Source: Siderastrea radians (taxonomy: Eukaryota; Cnidaria; Anthozoa; Scleractinia; Rhizangiidae). From it: a DNA stretch of 64,000 nucleotides. Numbering within the stretch: the first letter of the stretch is position 1; each line of letters starts with the position of its first letter. This document shows, piece after piece, positions 33,801 through 44,480 of the stretch. A program made the position numbers and the translations under genes. Where the stretch lies: contig OZ024895.1 of assembly GCA_964017195.1 (NCBI GenBank), forward strand, positions 16,906,034 through 16,970,033, read 5' to 3'. Under the pieces are notes generated by a model. The model was not told the origin of the DNA. It worked only from the letters and a program-made list of their open reading frames with translations, and searched no databases.

Positions 33801-36800
33801 TATTATTGTGAGGTTTCCCTCAATGAGAAAAAAATTTTGTCAGATGAGAAAAGGGAATGAAAATACCGTGACATAGTTCCTTTAATGTTTTCAATACTTG
33901 CAAACCTTGTTCACCACTGAAATATCCAAACCTCATTCGCAAGTGATACAAAGCTAATCAAAGAAGTAATATCCGCATTGATTGAAATTACATGATATAC
34001 TGAATTTTCGTACTGAGTTGTTGCACCGTTGCCACTGGCAAAAATGTTGGATACCTTTTTTGTCATCTTTAAATTTTTGAGAAGTTTCTGGTACATTTTT
34101 TTTTCAAAAGTCAGACCATAATGCAAGGGAAGTTGGGGAGGTGGAGTTTTGTCGTTTTATGCTCCTTCTGGCATGTTTTTGCATCTCTGCACTAATAGAA
34201 AATTTGTCAGCTAGCAAAGTGACGACGTACACGACTGCAAAAAACGATTAACTAGGAAACAAAAACGGCCATGTTTAGGACAGTGTCAAAAGCATCCACA
34301 CGACCGTAGTTACCGTCATCTTAGCTTGAATAATCAAGAAAGTTGAAAAAAGGCAACCCCATAAGCAACAAATTCTTGCTATTTAAGGCCCTTGAGGTAA
34401 GAGGGTTCAAACTAGGCCTCTTTCATCCCACACGCCAGTCACAACATTCATCTCGAGTCTGTCTTGACGTGGTGTGAGTTAAACAAGAAAATGGTATTGC
34501 CATTGTTTTCCATTCGTCTCTACGTAAAATCAAGACATTCCCACAACCCAAAAAAAGGACATCCCGCTTTTCGGTCCATGACATTTTCATCCCTTAACAT
34601 TCCTTTAAGCTTCCTGACATCGTGCATCATTCTGCATTCCATCTAACGTATGCTGGACCCTCGATTACACGAGCATTCAGAAATTTGAGCCTATATTGCC
34701 CAATCACCCATTCATGTGAAAGTCACAATTTTACCATTTGCAAATTTGTTTTGAATTTTGATTTTTTTTTCATCATTCCGCATTCCATCTCAAATCTATG
34801 CTAGACCCTCAATTACAAGAACATTCGGAGATTTAAGCCTAAATTACCCAATCACCCATTCACGAGAGTCATAATTTTATCATTTGCAAATTGGTTTTGA
34901 ATTTTATCAGGCTGTTTAAAGACATTTATTCTCGTTTCATTGTTTTTTGTTCCCTTTTTTTATTCTTAATCTATATTGCCATAAGTACAAATTCTCGCCA
35001 TGAAAGTACAAATCTGTTTAAAGTAATAATTTAGACATGGTGTTTGTGGGGAATGAAAGATCGCAGCACTTACCGTTAGAAGAAGACATGTTTCAGAGGA
35101 CGGCAAAAGAAAAAAGTTCGTTAGTTTGTTAGCTTGCCATTAAAAACAGCATTTAACTGCAGTAGTTAAATTACATATTCAGTTGGTACTAATAAAGTTA
35201 CGTTAATTAGGTTTTACTTTATATTACGTTTATTTTGGTTACCACAAAATATATCGTGCATTAAAAATTTATTTCATCTGTTAGTTCATGCCTTAAATTT
35301 AAGCCTAGCTGTCGTTTGGTTTAGAAGCAGAAGGCGGAAGATGGGTTTCAATTTTCTGATCGGTACTAAAAAAAAGGTTTGCTAACCTTTTTCAAATTCA
35401 GACCTTGTGTGTGCGATAGAAGTACAAATAAAGATTCACTATTGCCTTGAACTAACTTGGTATCGCATGCTTTGCAACTGATAACACCTGAAAATAAAAG
35501 CCTATAGTAGAAACCAGGATTCTTCAATTTTCGTTTCCCCTAAGAAATTTAAGTGCGACGATACGTTATTAAATAGCGTATTTCATGGAACGTTCTAATG
35601 GACAAATAAATTAAAAACTTACCAGGCTTTGGAGTAGCTGTTCAGTTTGTAGAAATGCGTGCGGAGGAAAGAAAATATCTGTATTAGAACAGAACTCATC
35701 TTTTGCAGTAGGTACATTGTAAGAGTCATAATGTATGTGCGTAGTGCATAAGGTGAGGTATATTGATATAGAGTTATGCATGCTAAGGTGTCCTTTTTCG
35801 GGATCCAATATACAAGCCCTCTTCTTCAGTTTGAAAGCCGTGATTGAGATTAAAAAAGGTTTTAGCACTCAGAGACTCTTGCACATGCCTGTGATTTAGA
35901 GATTTCTGAGACCACAGTCTTAAAAGACTTATGTAAGAGAATGCAAGAAGGGGGTCTACATTTGCAAACATTTTTTTGTTTCTATTGTCATATGATCTGT
36001 CGATGAGTCTGTACAGTGGCCTTACATTGGCACTCCGCTGCTGATCCACAAGGGTATTGCTCGACCTTTGGTCCCGTGCAGTTGAGGCCTCCACTCTCTG
36101 GTGCAGGGTTGTTACATTCCCTTGTTCGCATCTTGACCATGCAGGGATGCCTACATTCAGACCACGCTGACCAAGCGCCCCAGCCACCGTTTACTGAAAA
36201 CATAGAGGGTCATATAGAAGTTATCAGTATAGAAACCTAATAGATCCCCCAAATTTTAAAGGTTGTTAAATGGAAAGAAAGGATGAGGTGGGGGTCTGAG
36301 AAACGTTTCCGAGGAAAGGCAACAGTCGTTTCGTGTGAATTTTAGTTTATGCTCATTTACATGCAATTGTATAAAACGAAAAGAAAAACACCACAGCTGC
36401 GACCAATTTAAAATTCAACCATCACTTTACGCATGCTGACCCACCTCAGGGATGTCTTCGACAGAATTCGTTCGATTTTTTTTCAGCAGTTCCCCCGGTA
36501 CATTACTAATAAAGTGTATTATCGTTTGTCTCACGATGTGGTCACTTGGGTTGTAAATCGCGACGTTTCGACTACTAACCCTTTACCAGGCGACGAGGCT
36601 AGCAGTTAAGCTAGGGCAATGAAAACTAGTAGTAAGCAGTGGAAACGTTGCGATTCGCAACTCAAGTGACCACATCGTAAGACAGACGATAACACCCTTT
36701 ATTATTATTGTACCAACCACGATAGCCAGCAGCTTCCTTTTTCTTGACGATTCCCCTGTACTTAATCCAAATGTGCTCCTTCATCGTAAATTTGTGCTGT

Positions 36801-39800
36801 AACATTTCAGATCGAGGCAAATATCATCGGCAAAGTTGAAATCCATGCTAAGTTTTTTCCCGCTAAGGCTTGCATCCATGCCCGTTTTGTGCCATGTTTT
36901 GCAGCTTGTACTATTGAATTTTTGCCAGTACAGTTGAAAAATTTTGTGCAAGAAACTTAATAATCTTAATCGTTTTGTCCATGGAACTGAATAATCTTTA
37001 TCCCCCCGGGGGGGGGGATCCTCCCGTCAATTTACGATAGGTGTGTGCCGCCAAGGTTCTCAAACCCTGACCCTATTTAAGGGTAGAAAATCGAGAATTG
37101 ATACCCTTTTTAAAGGCCCAAAGCCAAGAAATGGTACCCTATTTAAGGGAAACAAGATAACTCACGCACAGCAACACAAGCTATAAACGTCCTTTAAAAA
37201 TCGCTTTGTTAAACTTTATAACGTGTATTCGGGCGTGTAATACAGTTTTAACAGACCATATCTTTTTCGTTTTGCGCGTTGACGTGGATACTGCAATTTA
37301 GTGACCCTATCTAAGAAACATCTAAGGATCACAATATCAAAAAACACCAAAAAGGATACCCTATTTAAGGACTGAGCACCTCAAAAACCCTACCCTATCG
37401 GGCGGCACATACCTATATAGCGTATATAAGGGAGTACCCCCCCGGGTCTTTATCGTACCCACGCATGATTTGTTGGCCACCTTAGGTGCCGTCTCCGCAA
37501 GTTTAGCATAGTCAGCCACTTCAAACACGTGATCAGCAGTAGGCTGGCTTGCTATGATTCCTAACTGCTCTGTAAAAGTCTTCTTGTCATTATCAGAAAG
37601 ACCCTCCTGGACTCCTACCGCGTACACAGCTACCTCAGCGTTGTGTAATTGATCCGTTGGCATTTTTAGAAGGTCGGCCCCCTTTATGGGGTCTTTTGCA
37701 GCATCATAGTACACATCAGCAGATGGACCTCCGGTGAGAAGGATGACAACCTTGAAATAATGGCAAGTATAAACAATATTCAAGCAAATCACTCCTTAAG
37801 ACACTCAAGATCGAAAGGCGAAAACAATTCCAATTTTTCACTTTGGGAGTCACCACTGCTAGGTAGCCTTCATTTGAGTGGTTGAACTTTGGGATTTCAC
37901 TGCATAACAAACAATACCACGACCAGGGAATTAGTACTGCTAATTGCTACTCATTTGTTGGAGTACGGTACGATACCATCAAGTGACTCTAGCGTTAGGA
38001 CAATCGCATTAAAGAAATTAACTGGATTTTACTCTGTAAGCGAACTTGAGTGGTGACTTTTGGTAAGCAAGTCAGAGTGTGCGTTCAGTGAGAATACCCT
38101 GTGTCTGCTTAGTATAGAAATTCAACTGACAATTCGTGAAACTCCTATAATTGATCCAAACAACAACAACAACAGCAGTGGTGAAAATACCTTACTGCCG
38201 CTGCGCACTGATGCGGCCTTGAACACGTCCAGCGTTGTGTTAAGGGCAAGGTCCGTTCTCTTTCCGCCAGTGTGGTAAAATATTTTCTTCAAGGTGGCCG
38301 CCAGACTTTTATCATCGTTGAATTTCATGAGTTTTATGGTAGTTTCTGGGTAAGACTGGTACTGGATAACACCAAATCGAGTGTACTTCAGGTCAAACTT
38401 TGAAGCGATGTCGATTGTGGCGTTGACGATCTTTTCCCAGTTATCTTTGCCAACCTTCTCAGAACTGTCGAGGACGAAGACAACGTCCAGGGATTTTTCA
38501 CATTTTTTGTCTGAAACGATATTTTTATACTCAATTTCAACTTTAGTTTGATTGCACAAGTAAGTTGAGTGTAACCCTTAAAAACTAGTTGTTGTTAACG
38601 AGCAATCTTTCGGTTGAAGGAAATCGTCTTCAGGCACTACAGAGTGGTTATAGCTATGTCTACACGGGGCCGGACTGCCACCGTTCCAAACCGAGCCGGA
38701 CCGGATCCGCTTCTGTTTGCATGGAACCGTTTGGAACCGATCCAAGTGTTTACACTGGACCTGCAAAACAGCAGGTCCAGTTTTGGAACCGTTACGGACC
38801 GGTTCCAGAAACGTTCCGTGTGAGCAGAAGGCCTATCCGGCCCGATTTTTGGACCTGATACATTTAGATCCCTTTGGAACCGGTCCCGTGTAAACATAGC
38901 CTAAGGGTTCAGAAAAAAAAACAAGGTGGGCCAACCCAAAAAGGTAAGTAAAGCGTCACTGTCAAAGTGAGTTACTGGTTGTTTACCATTTAAACGGTTG
39001 GTCGAACATTGCAGTAAATGGGACGCAACAAAGCCCCGAAAGGAAACTTCCATGGGATGTCCGTGTTCCATGTCCAAGGACATTTTTCACAGGTACCGAT
39101 AAAAGCCAAAAGGCCTTGAAATAGTAGCAAGGAGCAAATGGAACGTATATTTTCCGTTTGGAAATTCCGTTTAGGAATTTTGGACTACCTTTCAAAAAAT
39201 CCCGTTTTCTCCGGAAATTTTCCGTTAAGGAAGACCAAATTAGCCTTTCCATTTACATTCCAACTGAAATTTCCGGATTTGTGGATAAATGGTAAACAAC
39301 CACAAAACCATTCCACGAGCAATGGGCGCGTGTACCAAGTCACAACGTACCTGCTGCTGCTGGTGCCGGTGCTCCTGCGGGAGCTGGAGCGGGGGCTGGG
39401 GCTGGAGCTGGGGCGGGGGCTGGTGCGGGTGATTGTGCGTGCCTTTTAAAAATCTTGGGTTTTTCATGGCCTGCACCAGAGAAAAGTAGTAACTGGGTTA
39501 GAGTGGTTTTCGAATGCTTGCCGTCATGACTAAAACTTAAGTTGACAAAACTGGCTCATCATCGCGCGAGCATGCATACAAAACGTGCTTCCGGAACAGT
39601 TCGATTGGGTTTTGTCAATGTGTTCACGTTTAATTTTGACATTTTACGAGTATTAATACGTGGAAGGCCTCCTTAGCTGTGTGCTCAACTTAAGAAGGAG
39701 CGAGACAGAAGCCTGAAAAGAAATGTTTTAGGTCCACGAAACAAAAGTTACAGCCATTACGACCGCATGATGAAAGGCACTACCATAAAGTACCGATCAA

Positions 39801-41954
39801 TAGCTGGACAGAGTTAAAAGCTAGAAGTACATTGCACAGTAAATCGAAGAACAGCAAGCCAAACAACGTGAAATAAGGAACGAAACCCTTACTTGCAATT
39901 CAAGAGACATTTCATTCTGGGCTGCTTTTAAAGCAAAGAAATAGTTCTATTCTCGAAAACGGTACTTCTATCTGGTTATTTGAGTATTTTAGTAAGTAAA
40001 TATTGAGATTTTGTTTTCAAGCATTTACGACCTTACATTTTTCGTACGCTGTAACTTACACTCTGACACGATGGTACCCGAATGCAAAAGAAATGAAAAT
40101 TGCCCAATAGACCTTGGCGGCATTGCTTGAAATGCTTTTCTGATTCAAAACCCATCCCAACTGATCACATAAACACTATTCTCTCAAACATTTACATTTG
40201 ATTTCATTCAACGTAGGCATCATGTCATCTCCCTTATGACAACCTGGAAAGATGTGGCTTTTATTTTTCATTAGTATTACGATAACATATTGACAATCTC
40301 TCTTTCTAAAGCCCGCGAAACACTTATAAGGTGCTTTTATAGGGTCGTCGCGACAGATTTTAACCATCAGCTAAAATCGCCAAGTGTGGCCGTTCCAGCG
40401 AAGACAATTTTCCCAGCGATTTTAATCGCCGCGTCGAGAGATCGAACGTCAGGCGATTGAAATTCGCTGGAATTCTGCGAAAATCGCCCGCAATCGCCTA
40501 ATGAGTCCGCGAAAATCACTAGCGATCGTGGCTATCAATTTCGCCGCAACGAGTTTATAAGTTCGCCTAATGCGTCTCTGGTTTAAGCAACCGACTAGAA
40601 GGCGGGTAAGTTATTGCACGGATTGTGATCCGTGAAAATGACCGCTGAAAAGCATCAAAATAAACACCTGCCATCCTAGAATAGTAGACAAGAAATTATG
40701 GCGTAGACAGTTAATTTTCTGTATTATTAAAAAATTGCTTATTTTCGCTACAAAATATCTTCGATATTGAACTAGGTTGACAAATATTCGTCTAAGACTA
40801 AGCTTAATCATATAACAAGAGAGGATAAAGGATGCATATAGTCAATGGTTCAGTGAAGCCCGGAAAACCCTCTTTGTGAACATGCACAGACCACAAATAG
40901 TTTTTCGACTTTGCTGGAGGGGCTGATCAGCATAGTAAGGCTGAATGGTTCTGATGCCTCCAACGTTAAATGCCGCCGCCTCGAACTTCTTTGAAGCTTT
41001 ACAACAACTGAAGTTCTTAAACTAAATACAGGTAAAAAACTAAACATCCCTTTCTCTGCGCGTGGTGTCTCCCGGTGAGTTTTTACGCTTGGTAAGTTCT
41101 GAGTTTGTGATCATGACATCAAAATGTTTGTGCTAACTGAAGCTCTCGATCCAAAAACTGAGCAAAAATCATAAAAACACATTTTTTTGTTTCTAAATTA
41201 CAATAGAAGATAATGTCATTTTCTTGCAGTTTAGGCAAGCAGAAATGATTGCTGCTATCGTCAGAGTTGTTCACCTTTTACATTACTTCCTTACATGAAC
41301 TGTAACTATTTAACTCAATTAAAAAAATCTTTTTTTTAATCTGAAATGACAGTTTTATCTCAATTTAAATTTACTTTATGCTCTGTTTGTGCTGCTGATT
41401 CAGGGTCGTCGTCTCTTTGACACTACCTTTGACGTTTTGATTGTTACAGCATTCTCGGATTGTAATTGAAGCCTCATTTTCCCCTAGCGTTTAGTTGGGA
41501 GCTTCGAACCATTCCACTAAACTTCAGGTTATCATTTTATTTTAATAGCACTCAATGAATCTTGTAGATATTGCGAGGCAAGGTCGTTTTACCACCAGAA
41601 GAAGCAAGTGGTTCACTGATCCTGCAAGCTAAGAACATTTTCCAGGCCCGTTAAAATTACCATCAAAATTGTCAATTCCAATTCATCGTAGCCCTAAAAT
41701 CGTGAATCTAGCAAGATATATCGGGGGTAAAAAAGAATTGATTCTACGTTGGATTGAGATAAGTTTAAACACCTGAGACATCTTTTTTCGCCTCATGATT
41801 TCATCATCCAACAGATTTTGACAGCTTTACCTATTCACGCTCAAGTAATATAGCACTGGAAATGTGACTTACCGAAATGTTTTCTACCTTGACATAATGC
41901 TAGGCTTACTGCCGCAAACACCAACCAAGTACGAATGACTCTTTCTGTCGCCAT
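27835..41954 (-). CDS. Coadhesin-like secreted protein (VWA-TSP1-F5/8C), complete 13-exon gene
   Basis: Gene-level entry. The thirteen exons sum to 1893 nt (630 aa plus stop) with every phase matched. Order by residue: signal peptide 1-27, Pro/Ala linker 28-67, von Willebrand factor A domain about 76-270, thrombospondin type 1 repeat about 273-327, five-residue microexon, Thr/Pro/Gln-rich mucin-like linker 333-426, discoidin (F5/8 type C) domain about 428-587, basic tail to 630. No transmembrane segment is seen. VWA, TSP1 and F5/8C together are the domain set of coadhesin, a skeletal organic matrix protein of Acropora; this gene has one of each and is a shorter relative or paralogue. The inferred role is extracellular adhesion, possibly at the skeleton. 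The VWA metal site is degenerate. Further phase 1-1 exons could have been missed without disturbing the frame. Confidence 0.88.
27932..28036. mobile_element. 105 bp hairpin MITE in the last intron
   Basis: Inverted ends TAGTTCACTATCTGATGCGC and, at the right, the complement with three changes. Confidence 0.5.
28287..28450 (+). repeat. tRNA-derived SINE-like repeat
   Basis: TAGCTCAGTGGTTAGA (A-box like) followed by TCCGACCGG and GGTCGGGGGTTTAATTTTGA (B-box like) forms a tRNA-like head about 85 bp long; a C run and a GAGTCTCAGATGTTTTCTTT body follow. A diverged SINE rather than a working tRNA gene. Confidence 0.55.
28630..28695 (-). CDS. Coadhesin-like exon 12: basic tail
   Basis: 66 nt, phase 1-1, acceptor TCTCTTTTCAG, donor AAAT|GTAAGC. 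WADKWANAARKSRIEKSKKS, strongly basic. Reading past the donor would give a stop four codons later, a possible alternative end. Confidence 0.75.
28979..29602. mobile_element. ~620 bp inverted-repeat element carrying a LINE remnant
   Basis: TAGGCCCTAT..CATCCTAATCCCTCT at the left (28980) and its reverse complement at the right (29570-29600). Inside are a retrotransposon fragment and a (GAA)n run. It lies in the intron between coadhesin-like exons 11 and 12. Confidence 0.6.
29015..29152 (+). pseudogene. LINE reverse transcriptase C-terminal remnant
   Basis: One frame reads RRTVRDWNSLPDSVVLAPSL then EAFKDRLWCHFANSH and TGA at 29150. This is the characteristic C-terminus of many metazoan non-LTR retrotransposon polymerases (WNSLP..VV.APSL..FK..L). 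Only the last ~45 codons remain. A (GAA)8 tract at 29226-29251 may be its 3' tail. Confidence 0.75.
29755..29796 (-). CDS. Coadhesin-like exon 11: short linker
   Basis: 42 nt, phase 1-1, acceptor TTCTATTGCAG, donor GATG|GTAAGA. Encodes (P)ANLVPPKKDQPED. Confidence 0.75.
30630..30720. repeat. Half copy of a dispersed hairpin MITE
   Basis: GTGTAGTCC.GGGGAAGGACTGTTTG..GTGACATTGACTGACAT matches one arm of the palindrome at 58864-59010. Confidence 0.55.
30856..30997 (-). CDS. Coadhesin-like exon 10: discoidin domain, part 3
   Basis: Phase 0 to 1, acceptor TTCTCTGCAG, donor CGAC|GTAAGT. GNNDQNT, ARFIRFIPVE and MRVAVFKC close the F5/8C domain, including its C-terminal cysteine. Confidence 0.92.
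31588..31775 (-). CDS. Coadhesin-like exon 9: discoidin domain, part 2
   Basis: Phase 1 to 0, acceptor TTAATTGCCAG, donor AAGG|GTAAAT. Contains the family landmarks YLQLDLLTPTVIGMVETQGQ and FSLNCSNDGVNWIAY. Usual WSP is WCA here, adding an extra cysteine. Confidence 0.92.
32548..32700 (-). CDS. Coadhesin-like exon 8: discoidin domain, part 1
   Basis: 51 codons, phase 1-1, acceptor TTTTTGATAG, donor CGAG|GTAGCTG. Starts QCSNGYEL with the N-terminal domain cysteine and contains NDGQYDASSSY, a typical F5/8C opening. Confidence 0.85.
33164..33445 (-). CDS. Coadhesin-like exon 7: Thr/Pro/Gln-rich mucin-like linker
   Basis: 94 codons, phase 1-1, acceptor GATTCTTGTAG, donor AACC|GTAAGT. Four tandem QQTTPAP heptads, then Pro-Gln pairs; many Thr/Pro for O-glycosylation. 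The 21 bp DNA repeats probably vary in number between individuals. Long ORFs on the opposite strand are shadows. Confidence 0.85.
34625..34912. repeat. 146 bp tandem duplication
   Basis: GCATTCCATCT...CCTCGATTACACGAGCATTC at 34634 recurs 146 bp later (34780) with about 90% identity, through CATTTGCAAATT.GTTTTGA. Intronic. Confidence 0.75.
35622..35636 (-). CDS. Coadhesin-like exon 6: 15-base microexon
   Basis: CTACTCCAAAGCCTG, flanked by AACAG and GTAAGTTTT, phase 1-1. It adds (S)TPKP(G), in keeping with the Pro/Thr-rich linker that follows. Short, so supported only by its splice sites, phase and composition; skipping it does not change the frame. Confidence 0.55.
36026..36193 (-). CDS. Coadhesin-like exon 5: TSP type 1 repeat
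   Basis: 56 codons, phase 1-1, acceptor ATGTTTTCAG, donor CAAT|GTAAGG. GGWGAWSAWSEC is the WxxWxxW start, then six cysteines in TSP1 spacing with KMRTREC. The usual CSxTCG segment is CRHPC, so the O-fucosylation site is absent. Confidence 0.92.
36508..36708. mobile_element. ~200 bp hairpin MITE
   Basis: Arms CGATGTGGTCACTTG and CAAGTGACCACATCG, extended on both sides (GTTTGTCT/AGACAGAC, ACGTTTC/GAAACGT). Intronic, between the VWA and TSP1 exons. Confidence 0.65.
37003..37446. mobile_element. 444 bp hAT-type MITE at a splice donor
   Basis: Flanked by perfect 8 bp repeats TCTTTATC (36995-37002 and 37447-37454). Inverted ends CCCCCGGGGG and GTATGTGCCGCC..TACCCTAT-type blocks; the body repeats ACCCTATTTAAGG. 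Its right-hand duplication overlaps bases +5 to +12 of the intron after the VWA exon. Confidence 0.85.
37459..37750 (-). CDS. Coadhesin-like exon 4: VWA domain, second half
   Basis: Phase 0 to phase 1; acceptor CATTATTTCAAG, donor GTGG|GTACGATA. VVILLTGGPSAD replaces the usual LxTDGxS, so the MIDAS Asp is Gly. NAEVAVYAVGVQ and VFEVADYAKL are typical late-VWA strands. A 444 bp MITE has inserted in the intron at the donor's fifth base. Confidence 0.9.
38191..38510 (-). CDS. Coadhesin-like exon 3: VWA domain, first half
   Basis: Phase 1 to phase 0; acceptor ATATCGTTTCAG, donor AGTAAG|GTATTT. Contains LDVVFVLDSSEKVG (MIDAS motif 1), RFGVIQYQSYP and GGKRTDLALN (MIDAS threonine). The last Ser of DxSxS is Lys here. 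Confidence 0.9.
38651..38903. mobile_element. ~253 bp MITE
   Basis: Inverted ends AGCTATGTCTACACGGG and CCCGTGTAAACATAGCCTA; the inside repeats GGAACCG and its complement. Overlapping ORFs are by-products. Intronic. Confidence 0.65.
39351..39470 (-). CDS. Coadhesin-like exon 2: Pro/Ala linker
   Basis: 40 codons, phase 1-1, acceptor CTCTGGTGCAG, donor GCAG|GTACGT. In the spliced frame it gives a short basic segment (HEKPKIFKRH) then alternating Pro-Ala pairs. The longer ORF in this DNA (Pro/Gln/His-rich) is a different frame and is not used. GC-rich compared with its surroundings. Confidence 0.8.
40340..40570. mobile_element. GCGATT/AATCGC-rich MITE-like block
   Basis: About ten GCGATT or AATCGC words in 230 bp with mixed orientation, in the first intron of the coadhesin-like gene. 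Ends not defined. Confidence 0.35.
41873..41954 (-). CDS. Coadhesin-like exon 1: signal peptide
   Basis: ATG at 41954; MATERVIRTWLVFAAVSLAL then CQG, a clear signal peptide with likely cleavage after about residue 21. Donor TTCG|GTAAGT, phase 1. An earlier GT after CAAG is a weaker donor. Confidence 0.85.
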
Positions 41955-42246
41955 ATTTTCCCGTTTCCTACAACAAGGATTTGCTTAACGCGAAGTATCA
42001 GCCCCTTGACTCATCCGGTTCAAAAACTATGACATATTTCATTCATAATTTAGCAGTTTCTAATCGTTTTTCATGCTTGTGATCACAAAACAGCGAATAC
42101 TGTCGCGGGACACAGAAACCACCTGCCCGTGTTGTCAAGCGAAACGAAGTCTCACGGAACAAATTTTGGAAGCACAAATCTTCCCTCCAACCATTTCAAG
42201 CCTCTTCCACCATCTAAAAGAAAATTATCTCATCTTTAGTTGGGAT

Positions 42247-42258
42247 ATGCGTTATTTA
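42247..42258 (-). promoter_or_regulatory. Possible TATA box of the coadhesin-like gene
   Basis: TATAAATA on the minus strand about 295 bases upstream of the start codon. It implies a ~260 base leader unless another intron is present; AT-rich sequence makes chance matches common. Confidence 0.2.
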
Positions 42259-42259
42259 T

Positions 42260-44480
42260 AAGGCCACTTATTTTGCCCAGACGTTTAAATTGCACGGAAT
42301 TTTATTTCTTATTTACTCGCAATGATCTAAGTTTTTGTTATGTTTTCCATGCTGTGTGATTAAGTTGTGTTTTATAAGCAACCGTATCCAGTTTTTAACT
42401 TCGCGGACACTGAAGTAATTGTTTTGTTATTTACGTTGTTAATGAAAAGAGCAAATAAGTATCGACTTTGATTATTGATTTTGATTATAAATCAACTTTG
42501 CTTTTCCAATCATCGCTGACAGTAGCCTAAAGGTGTTACTAATGAACATTGAAACGCACAGACCGAGACGACGCCAAAATTTTACCATGATTCCACAAAA
42601 GTGATGTCATGTTTGCATCCTCCGTGTTTAAACAATAAACAGAATGGCTTCTGCTAGATGATACAAGTATCTTTTAACTAACTTTGATATGCGTTTTGAA
42701 TTGTTTATACAGAGGTTTCTTTGACTGGTACAGTATTTATTATAAGCAGGAAGTGTTTTTAACACTCTATGGTCGTTAACACTCAATAGACCATCGAACA
42801 GTAATCTTTTTCATACAATATGAACTTATTTGGTTAAAACACTGGCCATTTTGCAATAGGTCGTTGTTTTAGTGGCCTTTTGATCAGTCGTGTCAATAGG
42901 TTTTCAAGTAGATTTTTTTAAAAGAAATTTTGATACACTGTCAGGGGCTTGATACTTCGCACAATCCATTTCCTTTTACCAATCAGGTTTACCATTATAG
43001 TTGTCCGTTATATAAGGGCTAAGGACAAAGCATTTTTGCGGTCTTAAAGTTTGACCTTGTCACTTGAAGTCAGTGATCACACCCAATCTTCTTTTGCTGT
43101 TTTGTTTTAGTTGGTTCTCAGCCCATTCTCAAGGCAAGCAGTTTTTGGAAACGGAGCGTTTGCAGGTTGAACTAAATTTATTGCTTAGACAGATCTGAGT
43201 GACAGTCACTGGAAACAAGAAACCAAAACACCATACGTATGGCTGTGGTTGCACTTCCATTTCCTTTTTCCCCAAAACCCGCCAAAAATCACCACCCCCC
43301 CCCTCCCCCCGCCCAATTATTGAGACTTGCAAGTGGCAGACAGTTTCTTTATAAAAATATAATTTTAATTAACGATATAAATTTCTCGCTTAAAGTTACA
43401 CGGAGGATGTTAATGATACATACATTTTGAAAAGGAAGTGTGTCTTGAAAGGTAAATCTTCTACGTCATCGATAATAATTATGAGTAAAATTAACCTCGA
43501 TAGTTCCTGCCTTCTCTCGTAATTAGAAACGTTCATGAATCTGGTGCTAAATTGGTGAAGGAATTTTTCAAAACTCTTAGAAGAACATGTTTTTTTTTTG
43601 GTTAAAACTGGTCGCTATTAGCCCTTGTGCCGGCTTTTCTACAAAAAACACTAATAAAAAGAAAAAATGACAAGAACAAGAAGAATTTTGTCAACTTAAA
43701 TTCGTCCAAACCTCATCGTCGCAAAATCAGTTTTTGCTACACATAGGTTTAATGCTCCCTAACCACTAAATTGTTTACGGCCTCAGTATCTAAATTTGCC
43801 GTCCTCAGAATATTACATACTTAACAATTATTCACAAAAGTGGAGGTGCGGCGGGGTAAATATCTACCACTTTTAACCGACACTAAAGTGAATCATTTTT
43901 TTGGTATATGCCAAACCAGTGAATAGCCAGCACCAAACAGTTCCTTTTTTTGCAAAATGCCGGGGGTTAATAGCAGGTACTATCCCCAGTTTGAGTAGCC
44001 AATCAGAGCGCGCGAAAAACATGTACACCATCCACTGGTTTGGTATAAACTAATTATATTTATATGTTAAAAATAGCCTAAAAAAATAAGAAAAGTGTGT
44101 TCTTGTCCACTGAGAAATTCTAGCTGAAAACATTAAATCTTCCCTGGTATCACTTCTGTAGAATTCCTGTAAATGGATAGATTCAAATATTAACACAACA
44201 AAATACAGTAAGAAAAATAGGATTGACGGAAAATTGCTTGAAGCAAATGGATGCAAATTTTAAATGTTGGTGGTACAAATGAGGAACAAAGACGGTAAAG
44301 GCACCTTTTTTTTACACACTGCAAGTAATGTGGGAAAGGAGCGGTCATTACCGTCTTTACCTCACATTTACACCAAACAAAGTTGACAATTTGAATCGCA
44401 TTTGTTCCAAGAATATTGGAGTATATCCAATAGATTTCCTCTTCTAGTGTTAATTTACTGATTTTATCATATTTTATTTT
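42260..44480. other. Intergenic, no gene seen
   Basis: Separates the coadhesin-like gene's start from the 3' end of the next gene. AT-rich; a C-rich run near 43292-43312; no supported gene. Confidence 0.45.

Noticed and set aside
38589..38897. Several overlapping ORFs rich in Arg, Thr and Pro
   Set aside because: By-products of the GGAACCG-rich MITE.
39240..39476. Minus-strand ORF rich in Pro/Gln/His
   Set aside because: Wrong frame of the Pro/Ala linker exon; only the Pro/Ala frame joins its neighbours in phase.
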